DNA of 64,000 bases from a virus, in the IMG/VR virus record IMGVR_UViG_3300037231_000129, positions 1-64,000 of that record, one strand, 5' to 3'. Positions within the stretch are counted from its first letter, which is position 1. Every line of letters begins with the position of its first letter. Of this stretch, positions 17,972-26,906 are shown piece by piece. A model generated the notes under the pieces. That model had not been told where the DNA came from, made no database searches, and saw only the letters and a program-made list of their open reading frames with translations. Both the position numbers and the translations under genes were made by a program.

Positions 17972-18189
17972 TGAGCCGTCGCCAGTTCAGCCTCCTGCCG
18001 CCCTGCGCGCGACTGCCGCGGCTACACCGCATGCACGTTGCCGACATGGGCGAAGGCGGGAGATCCATCATTGCCCTCTTCGAATGCCGGCGTTGCCACC
18101 AGAAATCAGACTGGGTCGAGATTGACGGTCTGACCGCCGCCCGCAAGGGCATTCCGTGCCCGACCTGCAACAAGGATCTGCCCTCATGA
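17971..18189 (+). CDS. Small zinc-ribbon protein
   Basis: 72 residues, TGATG overlap with the membrane-protein gene. CRRCH and CPTCN form a classic zinc ribbon 25 residues apart, after a basic N-terminus with a His and Met cluster (LPRLHRMHVADM). One of a series of tiny zinc ribbons in this phage. Confidence 0.7.
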   Translation: MSRRQFSLLPPCARLPRLHRMHVADMGEGGRSIIALFECRRCHQKSDWVEIDGLTAARKGIPCPTCNKDLPS

Positions 18190-18707
18190 GCGAAACCGAG
18201 AGCCGAATCGCGAAGGCCAAGATGCCGGTCGCCTTCGAGATGACCATGCTGATTGCCCAGGAACCGTGGTTCCAGGACGCCATGACCAAAGCCGAGCAGG
18301 CCGTCGACGTCCTTGAAAAGCATGACGTTGTCGGCACGCTGGCGCTCAGCAACGGTAGCCTGCAGGTCGGCCTGCTGATCAGCCTGAAAGAGCAGAAGAA
18401 GCTCGAGGAGGCGACGTCCGTCAGTGACTGGATGCGTCGTGATTCGGTGGACATGCTGCGCCGGGGTGCCACGTCGCCCTTTGACTCGTCCGATGCTTTC
18501 CGCAAGGGCCGCGCGCCCACGGTGCCGGATCCGGCGATCGACTGGGCGCATGCCGCCGCGCGCGGCGTGATGGAGCTGCTCGCCACCGATAAGCGCTTGA
18601 GCTTCGAGCTGGGAAAACTGCGATACGAGCATCGGCGGGATCTGGTGCAGCGTGCCACGGCGATTGTCCGCCAGGCCGACGCGTGGCGTCGAACAGGAGA
18701 AGAGTGA
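18186..18707 (+). CDS. Helical hypothetical protein before endolysin
   Basis: 173 residues, ATGA overlap. All-helical, acidic and basic residues alternating (EKAEQA-type and SLKEQKKLEEA stretches). No cysteine clusters and no membrane span. It overlaps the endolysin gene start by one base, so both are co-translated; a partner role in lysis is possible but unsupported. Confidence 0.65.
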   Translation: MSETESRIAKAKMPVAFEMTMLIAQEPWFQDAMTKAEQAVDVLEKHDVVGTLALSNGSLQVGLLISLKEQKKLEEATSVSDWMRRDSVDMLRRGATSPFDSSDAFRKGRAPTVPDPAIDWAHAAARGVMELLATDKRLSFELGKLRYEHRRDLVQRATAIVRQADAWRRTGEE

Positions 18708-19429
18708 TGAGCAGCCCCGGATTTGATCGAGCAACCGGTATGCCGATAGCGGGCAAGAACAGCCTCCTCGTTGGCGGTGGCCGCGTAGACGCTGCGACCA
18801 CCGCCCCAGTCCCTTCGTTGCCGGCGGGGGGTTATGGGAAAGTGCAGACCGCATTATGGGCGTTTATCGCCAGCCAGGAAAGCGGGAAATTGTCGCTGGA
18901 CCCGAAGGACTCGGGCAATTGGAACTCGGGGATCTGCGGCATCGGCATTCTTGTCGGGTCGAAATGGGGAATTTCCGCCGCGGCGTTTCCGTCGGTGGAT
19001 ATTCAGAACGTGACGTTTGAGAGTGCCCAAGCGATTTGCATGCGGCAATATTGGCCGACGGTGAAAGCCAGCATGTTATGCGACAAAGGCGCCGCAGCAC
19101 TGGCTATGCTCCTTGTCGATGCGGCCTGGGGCAGTGGTCCGACTCCGGCGATAGTAGCGCTCCAGCGTGCCGTTGGGGTAGCGGCGGACGGAGAGTGGGG
19201 TTCCATAACCGACGCGGCGATCGACCGCGCCATCGGTGCGCCACCGCTGTGGGGACTACCAACCGGGCTCCACTGTCTGATCGCGGACTACGTCGCTGAA
19301 CGGATCCTGTTTGAGAGCAAGCTGGGCACCTGGGGCAACTACGAAGGCGGGTGGGTGCATCGGCTGACTCGAATCGAGTCGCTTTGCCACTCGTTCCTGC
19401 CGGTGCCTCCCCCGCAATTCGTCGCTTAA
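18707..19429 (+). CDS. GH108 endolysin (N-acetylmuramidase) with C-terminal peptidoglycan-binding domain
   Basis: 240 residues; ATG at 18707 overlaps the previous stop and follows AGGAGA. After a 45-residue Gly/Pro leader comes a GH108 lysozyme-like domain: IASQESGKLSLDPKDSGNW, with E58 as the expected catalytic glutamate, and the GSKWGISA element. The C-terminal half has the peptidoglycan-binding motif of this family (AIVALQRAVGVAADGEWG). The enzyme would cut the glycan backbone of murein at lysis. It has no signal peptide, so it would need a holin; several tiny membrane proteins lie upstream on the same strand. Confidence 0.88.
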   Translation: MSSPGFDRATGMPIAGKNSLLVGGGRVDAATTAPVPSLPAGGYGKVQTALWAFIASQESGKLSLDPKDSGNWNSGICGIGILVGSKWGISAAAFPSVDIQNVTFESAQAICMRQYWPTVKASMLCDKGAAALAMLLVDAAWGSGPTPAIVALQRAVGVAADGEWGSITDAAIDRAIGAPPLWGLPTGLHCLIADYVAERILFESKLGTWGNYEGGWVHRLTRIESLCHSFLPVPPPQFVA

Positions 19430-19445
19430 CCCCACGGAGGAACCC

Positions 19446-20057
19446 ATGTCCGATTCCGCGTTCCCTTCCACGGCCCACTGGCCGGAATACACCTCGCACA
19501 AGATCGTCCGCGCCGCGCCGATCGTCGACATCAAGCGTGGGGAAGGGGGTCGTTCGAAAATCTTCATCTACGTTCAGCCGACACCGGACGCCGTCATAGA
19601 GGTCTTCGAAACGACTGTTCCGGCGATGAAGGACAAGGCCGCGATCGGCGGCTACGGGGTGGTTTACGAGGACGGGTTTCACTCGATTTCGCCGAAAGAG
19701 GCATTCGAGAACGGCTACACGCTTCGGAAGAAGAAGCCACTCGATCCGGCGGATGAGCCTGGCGCTGTCCCGCTCACCTGGCCGAAATACCGATGCAACG
19801 ACGACGGCCATGTCGTCTATGCGGCTTGCATCGTGAATGCATGGACCCACTACCAGAACGCCGCTGCCGCACCTTCAAAAGTCGTGATCACCGTACAACC
19901 GCGTGGCGCCGACAGCGTCGAACTCATCAGCCTGTCCAACCCTGATCTGTGGGAAAATGCAGTCACCGGTGCGTATGCTGTTTGCGACGAGGCGGGCAAA
20001 AAGGAGATCGTCCCAGGCGATCTATTCGTTTTCAATTTCACAGGGATCCCGACCTAA
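19446..20057 (+). CDS. Conserved phage protein after endolysin
   Basis: 203 residues, good site GGAGGA before ATG 19446. Beta-rich, with two similar segments: GGYGVVYEDGFHSISPKEAF near residue 70 and GAYAVCDEAGKKEIVPGDLF near 180, suggesting an internal duplication. Related proteins occur in other phages without known function. It is the last gene of the plus-strand island and ends before the terminator at 20209. Confidence 0.7.
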   Translation: MSDSAFPSTAHWPEYTSHKIVRAAPIVDIKRGEGGRSKIFIYVQPTPDAVIEVFETTVPAMKDKAAIGGYGVVYEDGFHSISPKEAFENGYTLRKKKPLDPADEPGAVPLTWPKYRCNDDGHVVYAACIVNAWTHYQNAAAAPSKVVITVQPRGADSVELISLSNPDLWENAVTGAYAVCDEAGKKEIVPGDLFVFNFTGIPT

Positions 20058-20208
20058 TCTACGCTGCCCAGGTGCAGTGACGCGAGTTGGAGCGACCGAG
20101 CACCCAAACGGGCAAGCCTTCAATCGGTAAGACGGGCGACACCGGTCAGACGAAGGCCTGAGACCCGCGACTTCGCCGGAGGGAGAGAATCTGGCACCTT
20201 TCAATTAC

Positions 20209-20244
20209 AAAACAGCCGATTTCGACGTAGAAACCGGCTGTTTT
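20209..20244. terminator. Bidirectional rho-independent terminator
   Basis: AAAACAGCCG pairs perfectly with CGGCTGTTTT around a 16-base loop; A and T runs on the two sides let it work on both strands. It sits between the convergent genes ending at 20057 and 20312. The 150 bases before it hold no gene I can support. Confidence 0.85.
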
Positions 20245-20311
20245 CGTGAAGCCGCTTGATATTGCGGCAAACAATTCCCGCATTCAGGGCTTTATGCGCC
20301 CATTCAGTGCT

Positions 20312-21775
20312 TTATGCGCCGGTGCCTGGAATGTTCCCCTCACGCCGTTGCCGCCTGGCTTCCCGATCGGCGTCGGTCTCCGGATCGGAGCCAGCGCCCG
20401 TGCCCGCCGTAGCCGCATCGCCGATCGTCGCCATCGTGCCGAGATCGCGGCGCTGATCAAGTTCCGAGGCCTGCTCCGGGCTCAGTTTCCTCGACGCGTC
20501 CTTTTGGCTTTGGCTTGTCATCCCGGCGTCCTGATGCTCGCCAGGCGCCGCACCGGCCCTGTCGTCTTCGGCTCTGTCGTAATCGCCAGCGGCGATCCGC
20601 TCCGCTTTCGGTCGATTGGCGTCAAAATCAGCCCGGTCACCCCGATAGCTTTCGCCGAGATCCACCGACCCCGTGCTTGCCATGTCACGCCGATAGCTTT
20701 CGCCGAGATCCACCGACCCCGTGCTTGCCATCGTGTTCGTGTTCGGGATGTCCACCGTGCCGTTGTTCGAGATCCCGCCCGTGTTCGCCGAGGCGCTTCT
20801 CACCTCGCCAACATGATCGTCGATAGAGTCCGTGCTCCTGATCTCCCTTTCACCGTTGTCCGTTCCATCGACATCAGTGTCCTCGCGCTGAACGATGCCC
20901 ACCGATTTGGTCTGCGGGTGCGGATCCGCGATCCGATTGTCCATCGATCTCTTCGCGCGCAGCTGGTCCGCCGGCATGATCGGCGTCGGGCTGTGCAGGG
21001 CGGCCGACGACGCATCCAGAGCTGGGGTCTCCTCGATACCCTCGACGTCCTCAGCATCCTGTGGACCGCTCGCCAAGGCCTCGAAATCCGCCTTGATCTT
21101 GTCGATCGTGTCGCGCGCGGCCGGAACCAGCGTTGCGCCGGCGTCAAGCAGCGCCTGTTCGTAGATGCTGACGATGTGCATCGCCGAGGCTGCCATCTGA
21201 CGCAACTGGAAATACTCGGGCGGCGGCACGAATTTGGCTTTGTCGACGCCATCCTCGGGCACCTCGCGGCCAAGCGTTACCGCCATATTCCGCGATTGAC
21301 GCCGCGCATTCAGATCCCGGAAGAACTGCGCGACAACGGCCAGCTCACCGGTCACTGGATGCGGGAAATCTTGAATCCAGTTGCGGAAATCACCGGTTAT
21401 TTTGCGAAATGCGGAGGTCGCGGCGACCTGCGTCATTTGCGAGGGACTGTTGCGCAGGGTGTCGCTGGTGACCGTCTCATAGGCTGGCGCCGGCATCGCC
21501 AGATCCACGGTTCTCCGACTTTGAGCACCAGGATTGTAGTCGTAGTGCTCGGGTCGCAGGACCATGCCAGCGGGCTGGGCAACGCGAGCCGGTGCAGAAT
21601 AGTCCGCATCGCCCGGGCGGGGCCCGGTGACTACGGCCGCGCGCGCGACGGGATCGGTGACCACCGGTTCACGGGCTTTCGCGCGGTCGTCTTTTGGATC
21701 AACCCCATAGTCACGGCCGTCATTTTGGTCGAGGCTCCCTCCAGCCGGAGGGTCGTCTTGCCTGATATCGGACAT
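20312..21775 (-). CDS. Low-complexity protein of virion cluster with tandem 16-residue repeat
   Basis: 487 residues, acidic and mostly disordered at both ends; the centre (about 100-230) is helical (FRKITGDFRNWIQDFPHPV and MAASAMHIVSIYEQALLD). Residues near 345-376 hold two near-identical copies of MASTGSVDLGESYR. It is transcribed after the polyvalent protein gene and likely shares its fate. No domain recognised. Confidence 0.7.
   Translation of the reverse strand: MSDIRQDDPPAGGSLDQNDGRDYGVDPKDDRAKAREPVVTDPVARAAVVTGPRPGDADYSAPARVAQPAGMVLRPEHYDYNPGAQSRRTVDLAMPAPAYETVTSDTLRNSPSQMTQVAATSAFRKITGDFRNWIQDFPHPVTGELAVVAQFFRDLNARRQSRNMAVTLGREVPEDGVDKAKFVPPPEYFQLRQMAASAMHIVSIYEQALLDAGATLVPAARDTIDKIKADFEALASGPQDAEDVEGIEETPALDASSAALHSPTPIMPADQLRAKRSMDNRIADPHPQTKSVGIVQREDTDVDGTDNGEREIRSTDSIDDHVGEVRSASANTGGISNNGTVDIPNTNTMASTGSVDLGESYRRDMASTGSVDLGESYRGDRADFDANRPKAERIAAGDYDRAEDDRAGAAPGEHQDAGMTSQSQKDASRKLSPEQASELDQRRDLGTMATIGDAATAGTGAGSDPETDADREARRQRREGNIPGTGA
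20644..20731 (-). repeat. 48-base tandem duplication inside a coding region
   Basis: Two copies with a 48-base period (20644 and 20692 start points), identical over at least 40 bases. The length is a multiple of three, so the frame is kept and a 16-residue peptide is duplicated. It is a recent expansion. Confidence 0.9.
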
Positions 21776-21785
21776 AAGTGTCTCC

Positions 21786-24700
21786 TCATTGTTGCGGGAC
21801 AGACGAGTCAGAAGGCTGATCGCCAGCGGCTTGGTAGAGCGGTGGAGCTGTGTAACGTGTACCCGATGATGCTGCTATGGCAGCTCCTCCTGCGGCCGCG
21901 CCCGCAATCGTTCTCGATGCGGGGCGGATCCCAGCCATTCCGGTCTTACGGGCGAGCTGGGCATGCTGTAACGCGGCTTTCTTGCCGGCGGTCATGGCTT
22001 TGCGAGCAGCGGTTTGCATCAGTGGCGAAGGACTACCGCCGTCGAGAACACGGACGTGCTCGCGGAGTGCCTCGTGCAGGCCATGCCGGTACAGGCTTTG
22101 GGTGGCGCCGCGCACCCCACGGACAGCGCGCCCATGGGTCAGCAGCGCGGCAGCGCCGCCGGCAATAGCCCCGCCGGCGATCGCGCGTGCCATCGGGTGG
22201 TTCGCCAACTCCTCTTTGACCTTCGGCGCCACCAGCGCAGCGCCAGCGCCGGCGCCGACGCCCATGCCGATTTTCAGCTTGGTGCTCGATGAAGCAAAGC
22301 GACGTCCCAGGCTGGCGCCCATGCTGGCGAAGCTCTTCCCAAGTTCGCCTTTGCTGGGGAAATCGGCGCCATATTTGTCGCGCCATTCCTTCTTGCAACT
22401 GGAACATAGACCGGGGCCACCGCAGCGAGCCTTGATTCCGTGCGGATGCGGGGTGACGTGGCCATGGCCGTATGCGCCTCCGAGCGGGATGAACGCCTTT
22501 GTCAGCGGCTTTTTCTCCTTGCCGCGGAACGCCCATGCGCCGGCGGCCGCGAGTCCACCGTAAATCAACGCACCCGGCAGACGCCCGGCGAGCCGGCCTG
22601 CATGGAACGATGGACTGAGCAGGCGCCGGCCGACACCCCGCCGCAACGCGGCTTTCTCGTCTTGCTCAACCAGCGATGCGAAGACGATCCTGTGGCCTTC
22701 CCTGGTATGGCGGATTTTGTCGACGCGGATCTTGCTGCCCGCGCCAAGTGCTACTTCCGCCTGCGGACCCTGAAGCGGATTGGCGCCTTCGACGTCCCAC
22801 ATGTGCGTTTTGTTGTTCAAGCCGCGCAGATGCACCCGCACCTTTTTCTCGCCGGCCTTTGTATTCGCGCCGCCCACTGCCGCCGTTAACCTAGATCCCG
22901 CTCGACTTGCGGGACCTTTCTCTGTTTCCGCGACTTCCTTCGGCGTGCCGGTTTTGCTTGCGTAATCGAAGTGGGTGAAATGGCTTCCAATGCTAGAATC
23001 ACGCGTCCAGGAGTTCGGCGCGTTCATGGTGATGTGGTCGCCTTCCTTGGCATTGAGAAATGCCTCGGCGCCTTTGCCGTGCATCCCGCGCCACAGGTGC
23101 TTCGGTGGCGGCTTTAGAGCCGGAGTGCCAAACAATCCTTTCAGCGCTTCATGCAGGCCAAAAGGATCGTGACGCGGCCTCTTTTCCCCACCAAACCCGG
23201 TGCGCTCGGCGCCGGCTTCGTTGATATGACGGATATTGTCGTGTGATCCGACCATTCCGGCGGCAAATCGCTGCTTGGACGATCCTTCGCCGTAAGCGCC
23301 CTGAACATGGGCATGCACAACGCCCTGACGCCAACCACCCAAAGCCGCCGCTTGCCGCATGCGCCGCACCGTTGGATGAACTCCGAGGAGCCCCTTGGGC
23401 GCAGCCCCGGTGGCTGCACTGTAGGCGTCGCCACCGTAGCGGATGCCGAGCGAACCGCCGGCGATGGCCCCACCGGTCACAGCGCCGATTTTACCGGCGC
23501 TCCACCGGCCGCCCTGGTCACGCTTGTGCTTGGATTCCTCGTAGGCCTTCGCCAGCGGACCGCTGGTGTCGCAATTGTCGGCCCAATGCTTGAAGGTCGA
23601 AAAAGTCATCGTATGCACGGCGTTGCGCCGATCGGGGCCGCGGCCGTCGGAGAACGCCTGGTCATAGGTGGTCACCGCTTGTCCACGGGTGACGAACCCC
23701 AGGAAACTCTTGTGTTCGTCGAACGCCTTGGCGCCATGCGTCTTGTGCTGGTCGATGACGAAAACGGGGTGCTGGTCGGCATGATGCGCGTCGGGGCCGA
23801 GATAGACGTCCAGGTGGTCACCATCGGCGCCGACGGTCTTCTTGATGTAGCCGTAGTGCGCCGGCATGCGGACCGACCAGGCCTTACCGCTAGGGCCGAC
23901 CCCGCGCCGCATCGCGCCCTTCGGTGTCTCGATCGAGATATCGAGGCCGCCAACGAACAGGTGGCCCATGCGATAATTACCGGCCTTGGCTTGCGCGGGG
24001 CTTGGACTCTGTGTGCGCCTGGCGGCCGCGCGGACGTCGGACTCGGTCACCAGCCGCTTGCCGAGAGGTTGACGTTCCACGCCAATCTGTTGACGTTCAA
24101 CACTAATTTGTTCACGTTTTGCGCCGCGCTGTTGACGAATGGCCGGAAATTTCGGGTTTTGTTGACGTTCGTTATTTGCAACAGCCTGCTTCCCCATCGG
24201 CCCGAACTGCCAGCGCTCCTGCCGCGTGACGCCGCCGTTCAGCTGGCGATGCAGATCCCGCTGGGTGTTCAGCCGTAGCCGCAGCGCATTGCGTCGCATG
24301 CGTGGATGAATTGCGCGCTGTAGTTGGCGTTTCGGATCGGTGGTGAAATCCGAGCCCAGCCGGAAGCCGTAATCCATCTTCTCGAGGTCGCCCACGGGCT
24401 GGATCCGGTAGAGTCCAGTGACGTCGTCGTAGACGGTCGAGCCGCCGATCGTCGGCACGCCGAAGTGCGATTCAACCGATGCGGCCTGGTCCGTCATCGA
24501 GGACGCGCCGGAGATCGGTGGCAAGCCGCCAGGCGGCATGGGAATAGCTTTCCCAGCTCTGCCAGCGGCGATCGCCAGCGCCGCGAGCTCCAGCGGGTTG
24601 CTCGGCGCCGATGACTCGCCGCCGGCGCCGGCCGAGGCCTGTGGCGCGGTTCCGAAGCCGCTCATCAGGCTGTAGCTGCTGTAGCGACGACCGAGAGCCT

Positions 24701-25940
24701 GTGCCTGCGGCTGGATCGGCGCCGTCGGCACCTGGCCGGACGTATCCTGGCTGTTGCCCGGCTGCGCCACCGCGGCGCCGGCGATCGGTGGCGTGTTTGT
24801 CAAATGAACAGCCGCCGATCCTTGGGACTTTTCTCCGAAATTTCGGGACTTTTCTCCGAAATTTCGGGGTCGCCCTGGCTTCCCTTTCAAAGGGGCAACG
24901 GGGGGCACGCGAGGCGCTGGCAAAGGCCCACGTGCGCCTGTCGCGGGCGTCGCCGGCGGCCGCGGATGAACATTCGGGCCGCCGGCACCCGGTTCCGACT
25001 GATTTGGCGGGATTGCGCCTGGTTGCGGATGATTTGGCGGCGGCGTCTTCTTGCCGTGCAAATTTGCAAGGTTGAACGCCTTGGTCATCTCCTCGTCGCT
25101 CAGATTGCCGAGGTTCAGCTTGATGAACTGCTCATGCGTGCGCATCCGCATCCGCTCGTGACCCGTCAGCTTGCCGAATTTCTTCTGCCGGTAGAGCGTG
25201 CCGAATTCGTCGCGGAACGGCTGCCAGCTGCCCTTCAAGCCGCCCTGGTTCAGATGGTCGAATACCCGGCGCGCGGCATAGCGCATGAACGGCACCAACG
25301 GCTTGAACTCGGCCTTGGCAGCCTCATCCATGTGCGTGTCGTAGTCGCCCAGGCCCGCCTTGTGCATGGCGCGCAGCGCGGCATGCTTGTAGGCGCGCAC
25401 CACCGTGTCATGGCGCGTGCTTGCCGGAATCAGACCTCTTGCGTGCCCCTGCTCGATCGCGGCCGTCTGGTGGTCGCGCACCACCGCGCCGACCTGGGTG
25501 ACCAGCGCGCGCATCTTCGGATGCTGCTGCGCCATCGCGACCTGGCCCGGGTTGGTGATCACGACGTCCTGGTGTGCACCGCCCTTCGCCCGAGCCAGCG
25601 CGCGCGCCATCGAGCGGCGGCTCAGCGCCGGCAACGCCGCAACGGCGCCGTCCTGGTATGCCTTAGGCAGGTGGAAGGTGAACTTGCCGTTGACACTGCC
25701 TACGGGCGCTTCGGTGGCCCTGGTGTCCCACACGCTCCGCACGCTTGTCGAAGGGCGGCTTTGGCCTTGACGAAACAGCCCAATCGCTTGACGCGAAGGC
25801 GCTCCACTGGATCCCTGTTTAACGCTGGGGGACGTTTCCGCACGGTGGCTTGCATCTCGCCCTGACTCGCCCGATGCGGTCCAGCGGCCTCCCTCGTCCC
25901 GCATTTCGGCTTGCGTCAGGTAGCGTTTGCCGAGAATCAC
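21786..25940 (-). CDS. Polyvalent protein: InPase-like domain plus ADP-ribosyltransferase-like domain
   Basis: 1384 residues from a GTG at 25940 (GTGA overlap); ATG 25904 is an alternative. N-terminal RDEGGRW motif, helical region, then a Pro-rich linker with many Gln. Residues about 645-790 match the inorganic-pyrophosphatase-like domain of phage polyvalent proteins: AGNYRMGHLFVGGLDISIE, HYGYIKKTVGADGDHLDVYL, VFVIDQHKTHGAKAFDEHK. A second RDQGGRW motif near 808 precedes a Gly-rich segment. Residues about 945-1080 look like an R-S-E class ADP-ribosyltransferase: HLWRGMHGKG (R951), NSWTRDSSIGSHFTHFDY (S977), QAEVALGAGSKIRVDKI (Q1060, E1062). A CxxC pair (CGGPGLCSSC) lies at about 1165-1185, followed by Gly/Ala hydrophobic repeats to the end. 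Polyvalent proteins are injected with DNA; an early effector role is inference. Confidence 0.8.
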   Translation of the reverse strand: MILGKRYLTQAEMRDEGGRWTASGESGRDASHRAETSPSVKQGSSGAPSRQAIGLFRQGQSRPSTSVRSVWDTRATEAPVGSVNGKFTFHLPKAYQDGAVAALPALSRRSMARALARAKGGAHQDVVITNPGQVAMAQQHPKMRALVTQVGAVVRDHQTAAIEQGHARGLIPASTRHDTVVRAYKHAALRAMHKAGLGDYDTHMDEAAKAEFKPLVPFMRYAARRVFDHLNQGGLKGSWQPFRDEFGTLYRQKKFGKLTGHERMRMRTHEQFIKLNLGNLSDEEMTKAFNLANLHGKKTPPPNHPQPGAIPPNQSEPGAGGPNVHPRPPATPATGARGPLPAPRVPPVAPLKGKPGRPRNFGEKSRNFGEKSQGSAAVHLTNTPPIAGAAVAQPGNSQDTSGQVPTAPIQPQAQALGRRYSSYSLMSGFGTAPQASAGAGGESSAPSNPLELAALAIAAGRAGKAIPMPPGGLPPISGASSMTDQAASVESHFGVPTIGGSTVYDDVTGLYRIQPVGDLEKMDYGFRLGSDFTTDPKRQLQRAIHPRMRRNALRLRLNTQRDLHRQLNGGVTRQERWQFGPMGKQAVANNERQQNPKFPAIRQQRGAKREQISVERQQIGVERQPLGKRLVTESDVRAAARRTQSPSPAQAKAGNYRMGHLFVGGLDISIETPKGAMRRGVGPSGKAWSVRMPAHYGYIKKTVGADGDHLDVYLGPDAHHADQHPVFVIDQHKTHGAKAFDEHKSFLGFVTRGQAVTTYDQAFSDGRGPDRRNAVHTMTFSTFKHWADNCDTSGPLAKAYEESKHKRDQGGRWSAGKIGAVTGGAIAGGSLGIRYGGDAYSAATGAAPKGLLGVHPTVRRMRQAAALGGWRQGVVHAHVQGAYGEGSSKQRFAAGMVGSHDNIRHINEAGAERTGFGGEKRPRHDPFGLHEALKGLFGTPALKPPPKHLWRGMHGKGAEAFLNAKEGDHITMNAPNSWTRDSSIGSHFTHFDYASKTGTPKEVAETEKGPASRAGSRLTAAVGGANTKAGEKKVRVHLRGLNNKTHMWDVEGANPLQGPQAEVALGAGSKIRVDKIRHTREGHRIVFASLVEQDEKAALRRGVGRRLLSPSFHAGRLAGRLPGALIYGGLAAAGAWAFRGKEKKPLTKAFIPLGGAYGHGHVTPHPHGIKARCGGPGLCSSCKKEWRDKYGADFPSKGELGKSFASMGASLGRRFASSSTKLKIGMGVGAGAGAALVAPKVKEELANHPMARAIAGGAIAGGAAALLTHGRAVRGVRGATQSLYRHGLHEALREHVRVLDGGSPSPLMQTAARKAMTAGKKAALQHAQLARKTGMAGIRPASRTIAGAAAGGAAIAASSGTRYTAPPLYQAAGDQPSDSSVPQQ
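24822..24863 (-). repeat. 21-base tandem repeat in the polyvalent gene
   Basis: Two identical 21-base units (24822-24842, 24843-24863) encode SRNFGEK-type peptide twice within the Pro-rich linker. Frame is preserved. Confidence 0.85.
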
Positions 25941-26410
25941 GGGTTTTTCCTTATCTCAGTGAACAAGGTGTCCAGGCTTTGGCGGATCTGCGCCGACACT
26001 CCTCCGGGATCATCGGAAATTACGTGCAGGCGCATTCGCGAGTTAACCCGGCGCGCGCTCTCCTGCAGGATCACGTCGCGTAGACAGGCCATCGTGATGA
26101 CCAGGTCGCGAGGATCAACCATGCCGAGCAGGATCATGGCTTCGCGGGCACGGTGCAACGCCGCCTGGATTTCAGGGTCCGGATAGGCGACCAGGCGCAA
26201 CATAATGCCTAATCCGCGCAATCGGACGTTCATGTCCCGATCGCCGTAGTCGAGCGAGACCATCGTCTCGCTGGCATGCGCCGAACGCGCGAAATAGCCC
26301 GGATCGTTGGTTCGAATTTGGCGCACGATGTTGGCGATCTCGCTGTCATTCTCTTTCGTATCGAGAGATTCCAGCAGGCGCGGCAGCAGCCGGGCGACAT
26401 GGTCGCTCAT
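25937..26410 (-). CDS. Helical hypothetical protein
   Basis: 157 residues starting in an ATGA overlap at 26410. All-helical and charged (ARLLPRLLESLDTKENDSEI; REAMILLGMVDPRDLVITMA). No family recognised. It lies between the paralogous pair downstream of the portal and the polyvalent gene. Confidence 0.65.
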   Translation of the reverse strand: MSDHVARLLPRLLESLDTKENDSEIANIVRQIRTNDPGYFARSAHASETMVSLDYGDRDMNVRLRGLGIMLRLVAYPDPEIQAALHRAREAMILLGMVDPRDLVITMACLRDVILQESARRVNSRMRLHVISDDPGGVSAQIRQSLDTLFTEIRKNP

Positions 26411-26610
26411 CTGTAATCCTTGGCGTCTATCAGCATTTCTGTCGGAGAAATGCCCATGACCACGCTTCTGAGGGCCAACCCGCACAGATTACGCTGGGCG
26501 TCTACCACGAGCGCCGCATCTTCCTCGGGAAACGGGAAATCAGCGAGCATTCGAATAACAAGCGGATCCTGCCACAGCGGTCCTCCCCACCGGAGATCGC
26601 GGTCGCTCAT
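26407..26610 (-). CDS. Small protein, paralogue of its upstream neighbour
   Basis: 67 residues, ATGA overlap at both ends. The core LVIRMLADFPFPEEDAALVV aligns with LLCRMLVKFPYAYEDVVMII of the next gene upstream, and the following VDAQRNLCGLAL with IDKQGEIIGLAH. The two are a tandem duplication. Unknown function. Confidence 0.7.
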   Translation of the reverse strand: MSDRDLRWGGPLWQDPLVIRMLADFPFPEEDAALVVDAQRNLCGLALRSVVMGISPTEMLIDAKDYR

Positions 26611-26906
26611 GTGAAATCCCGCGCCCAGACGCGGATGTTGGGCCTTTCTCCGGGCGCGCATTCATCCTTGTGCGCCAGGCCGATGATCTCACCCTGCTTA
26701 TCGATGATCATGACCACGTCTTCGTAGGCATACGGGAATTTCACCAGCATCCGGCACAGCAGCCGCTCCTGTTCAACCACGGCTCGGTAGAAATGCGAAA
26801 AGACCGGATCGTGCGGCAGTGTTTCCTGATTCGCTGTTTCGTTTGACCATGGAGGCAGCACTGGCAACCCAAGGAATTTGCTGACCTCTGCTTCGAAACG
26901 GGGCAT
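26607..26906 (-). CDS. Small protein after portal, one of a paralogous pair
   Basis: 99 residues; ATG follows the portal stop directly (TAA then ATG). A longer version of the 67-residue neighbour, with the shared core near residues 55-80. The placement right after portal would suit a head-linked accessory protein, unproven. Confidence 0.7.
   Translation of the reverse strand: MPRFEAEVSKFLGLPVLPPWSNETANQETLPHDPVFSHFYRAVVEQERLLCRMLVKFPYAYEDVVMIIDKQGEIIGLAHKDECAPGERPNIRVWARDFT

Noticed and set aside
20246-22168. Long open frame on the plus strand (640 codons)
   Set aside because: It is antisense to the 487- and 1384-residue minus-strand genes, is extremely Arg-rich and has no ribosome site; an effect of GC-rich codon use. 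The same holds for long plus frames at 59-808, 890-1759, 1756-3195 and 5179-6594.
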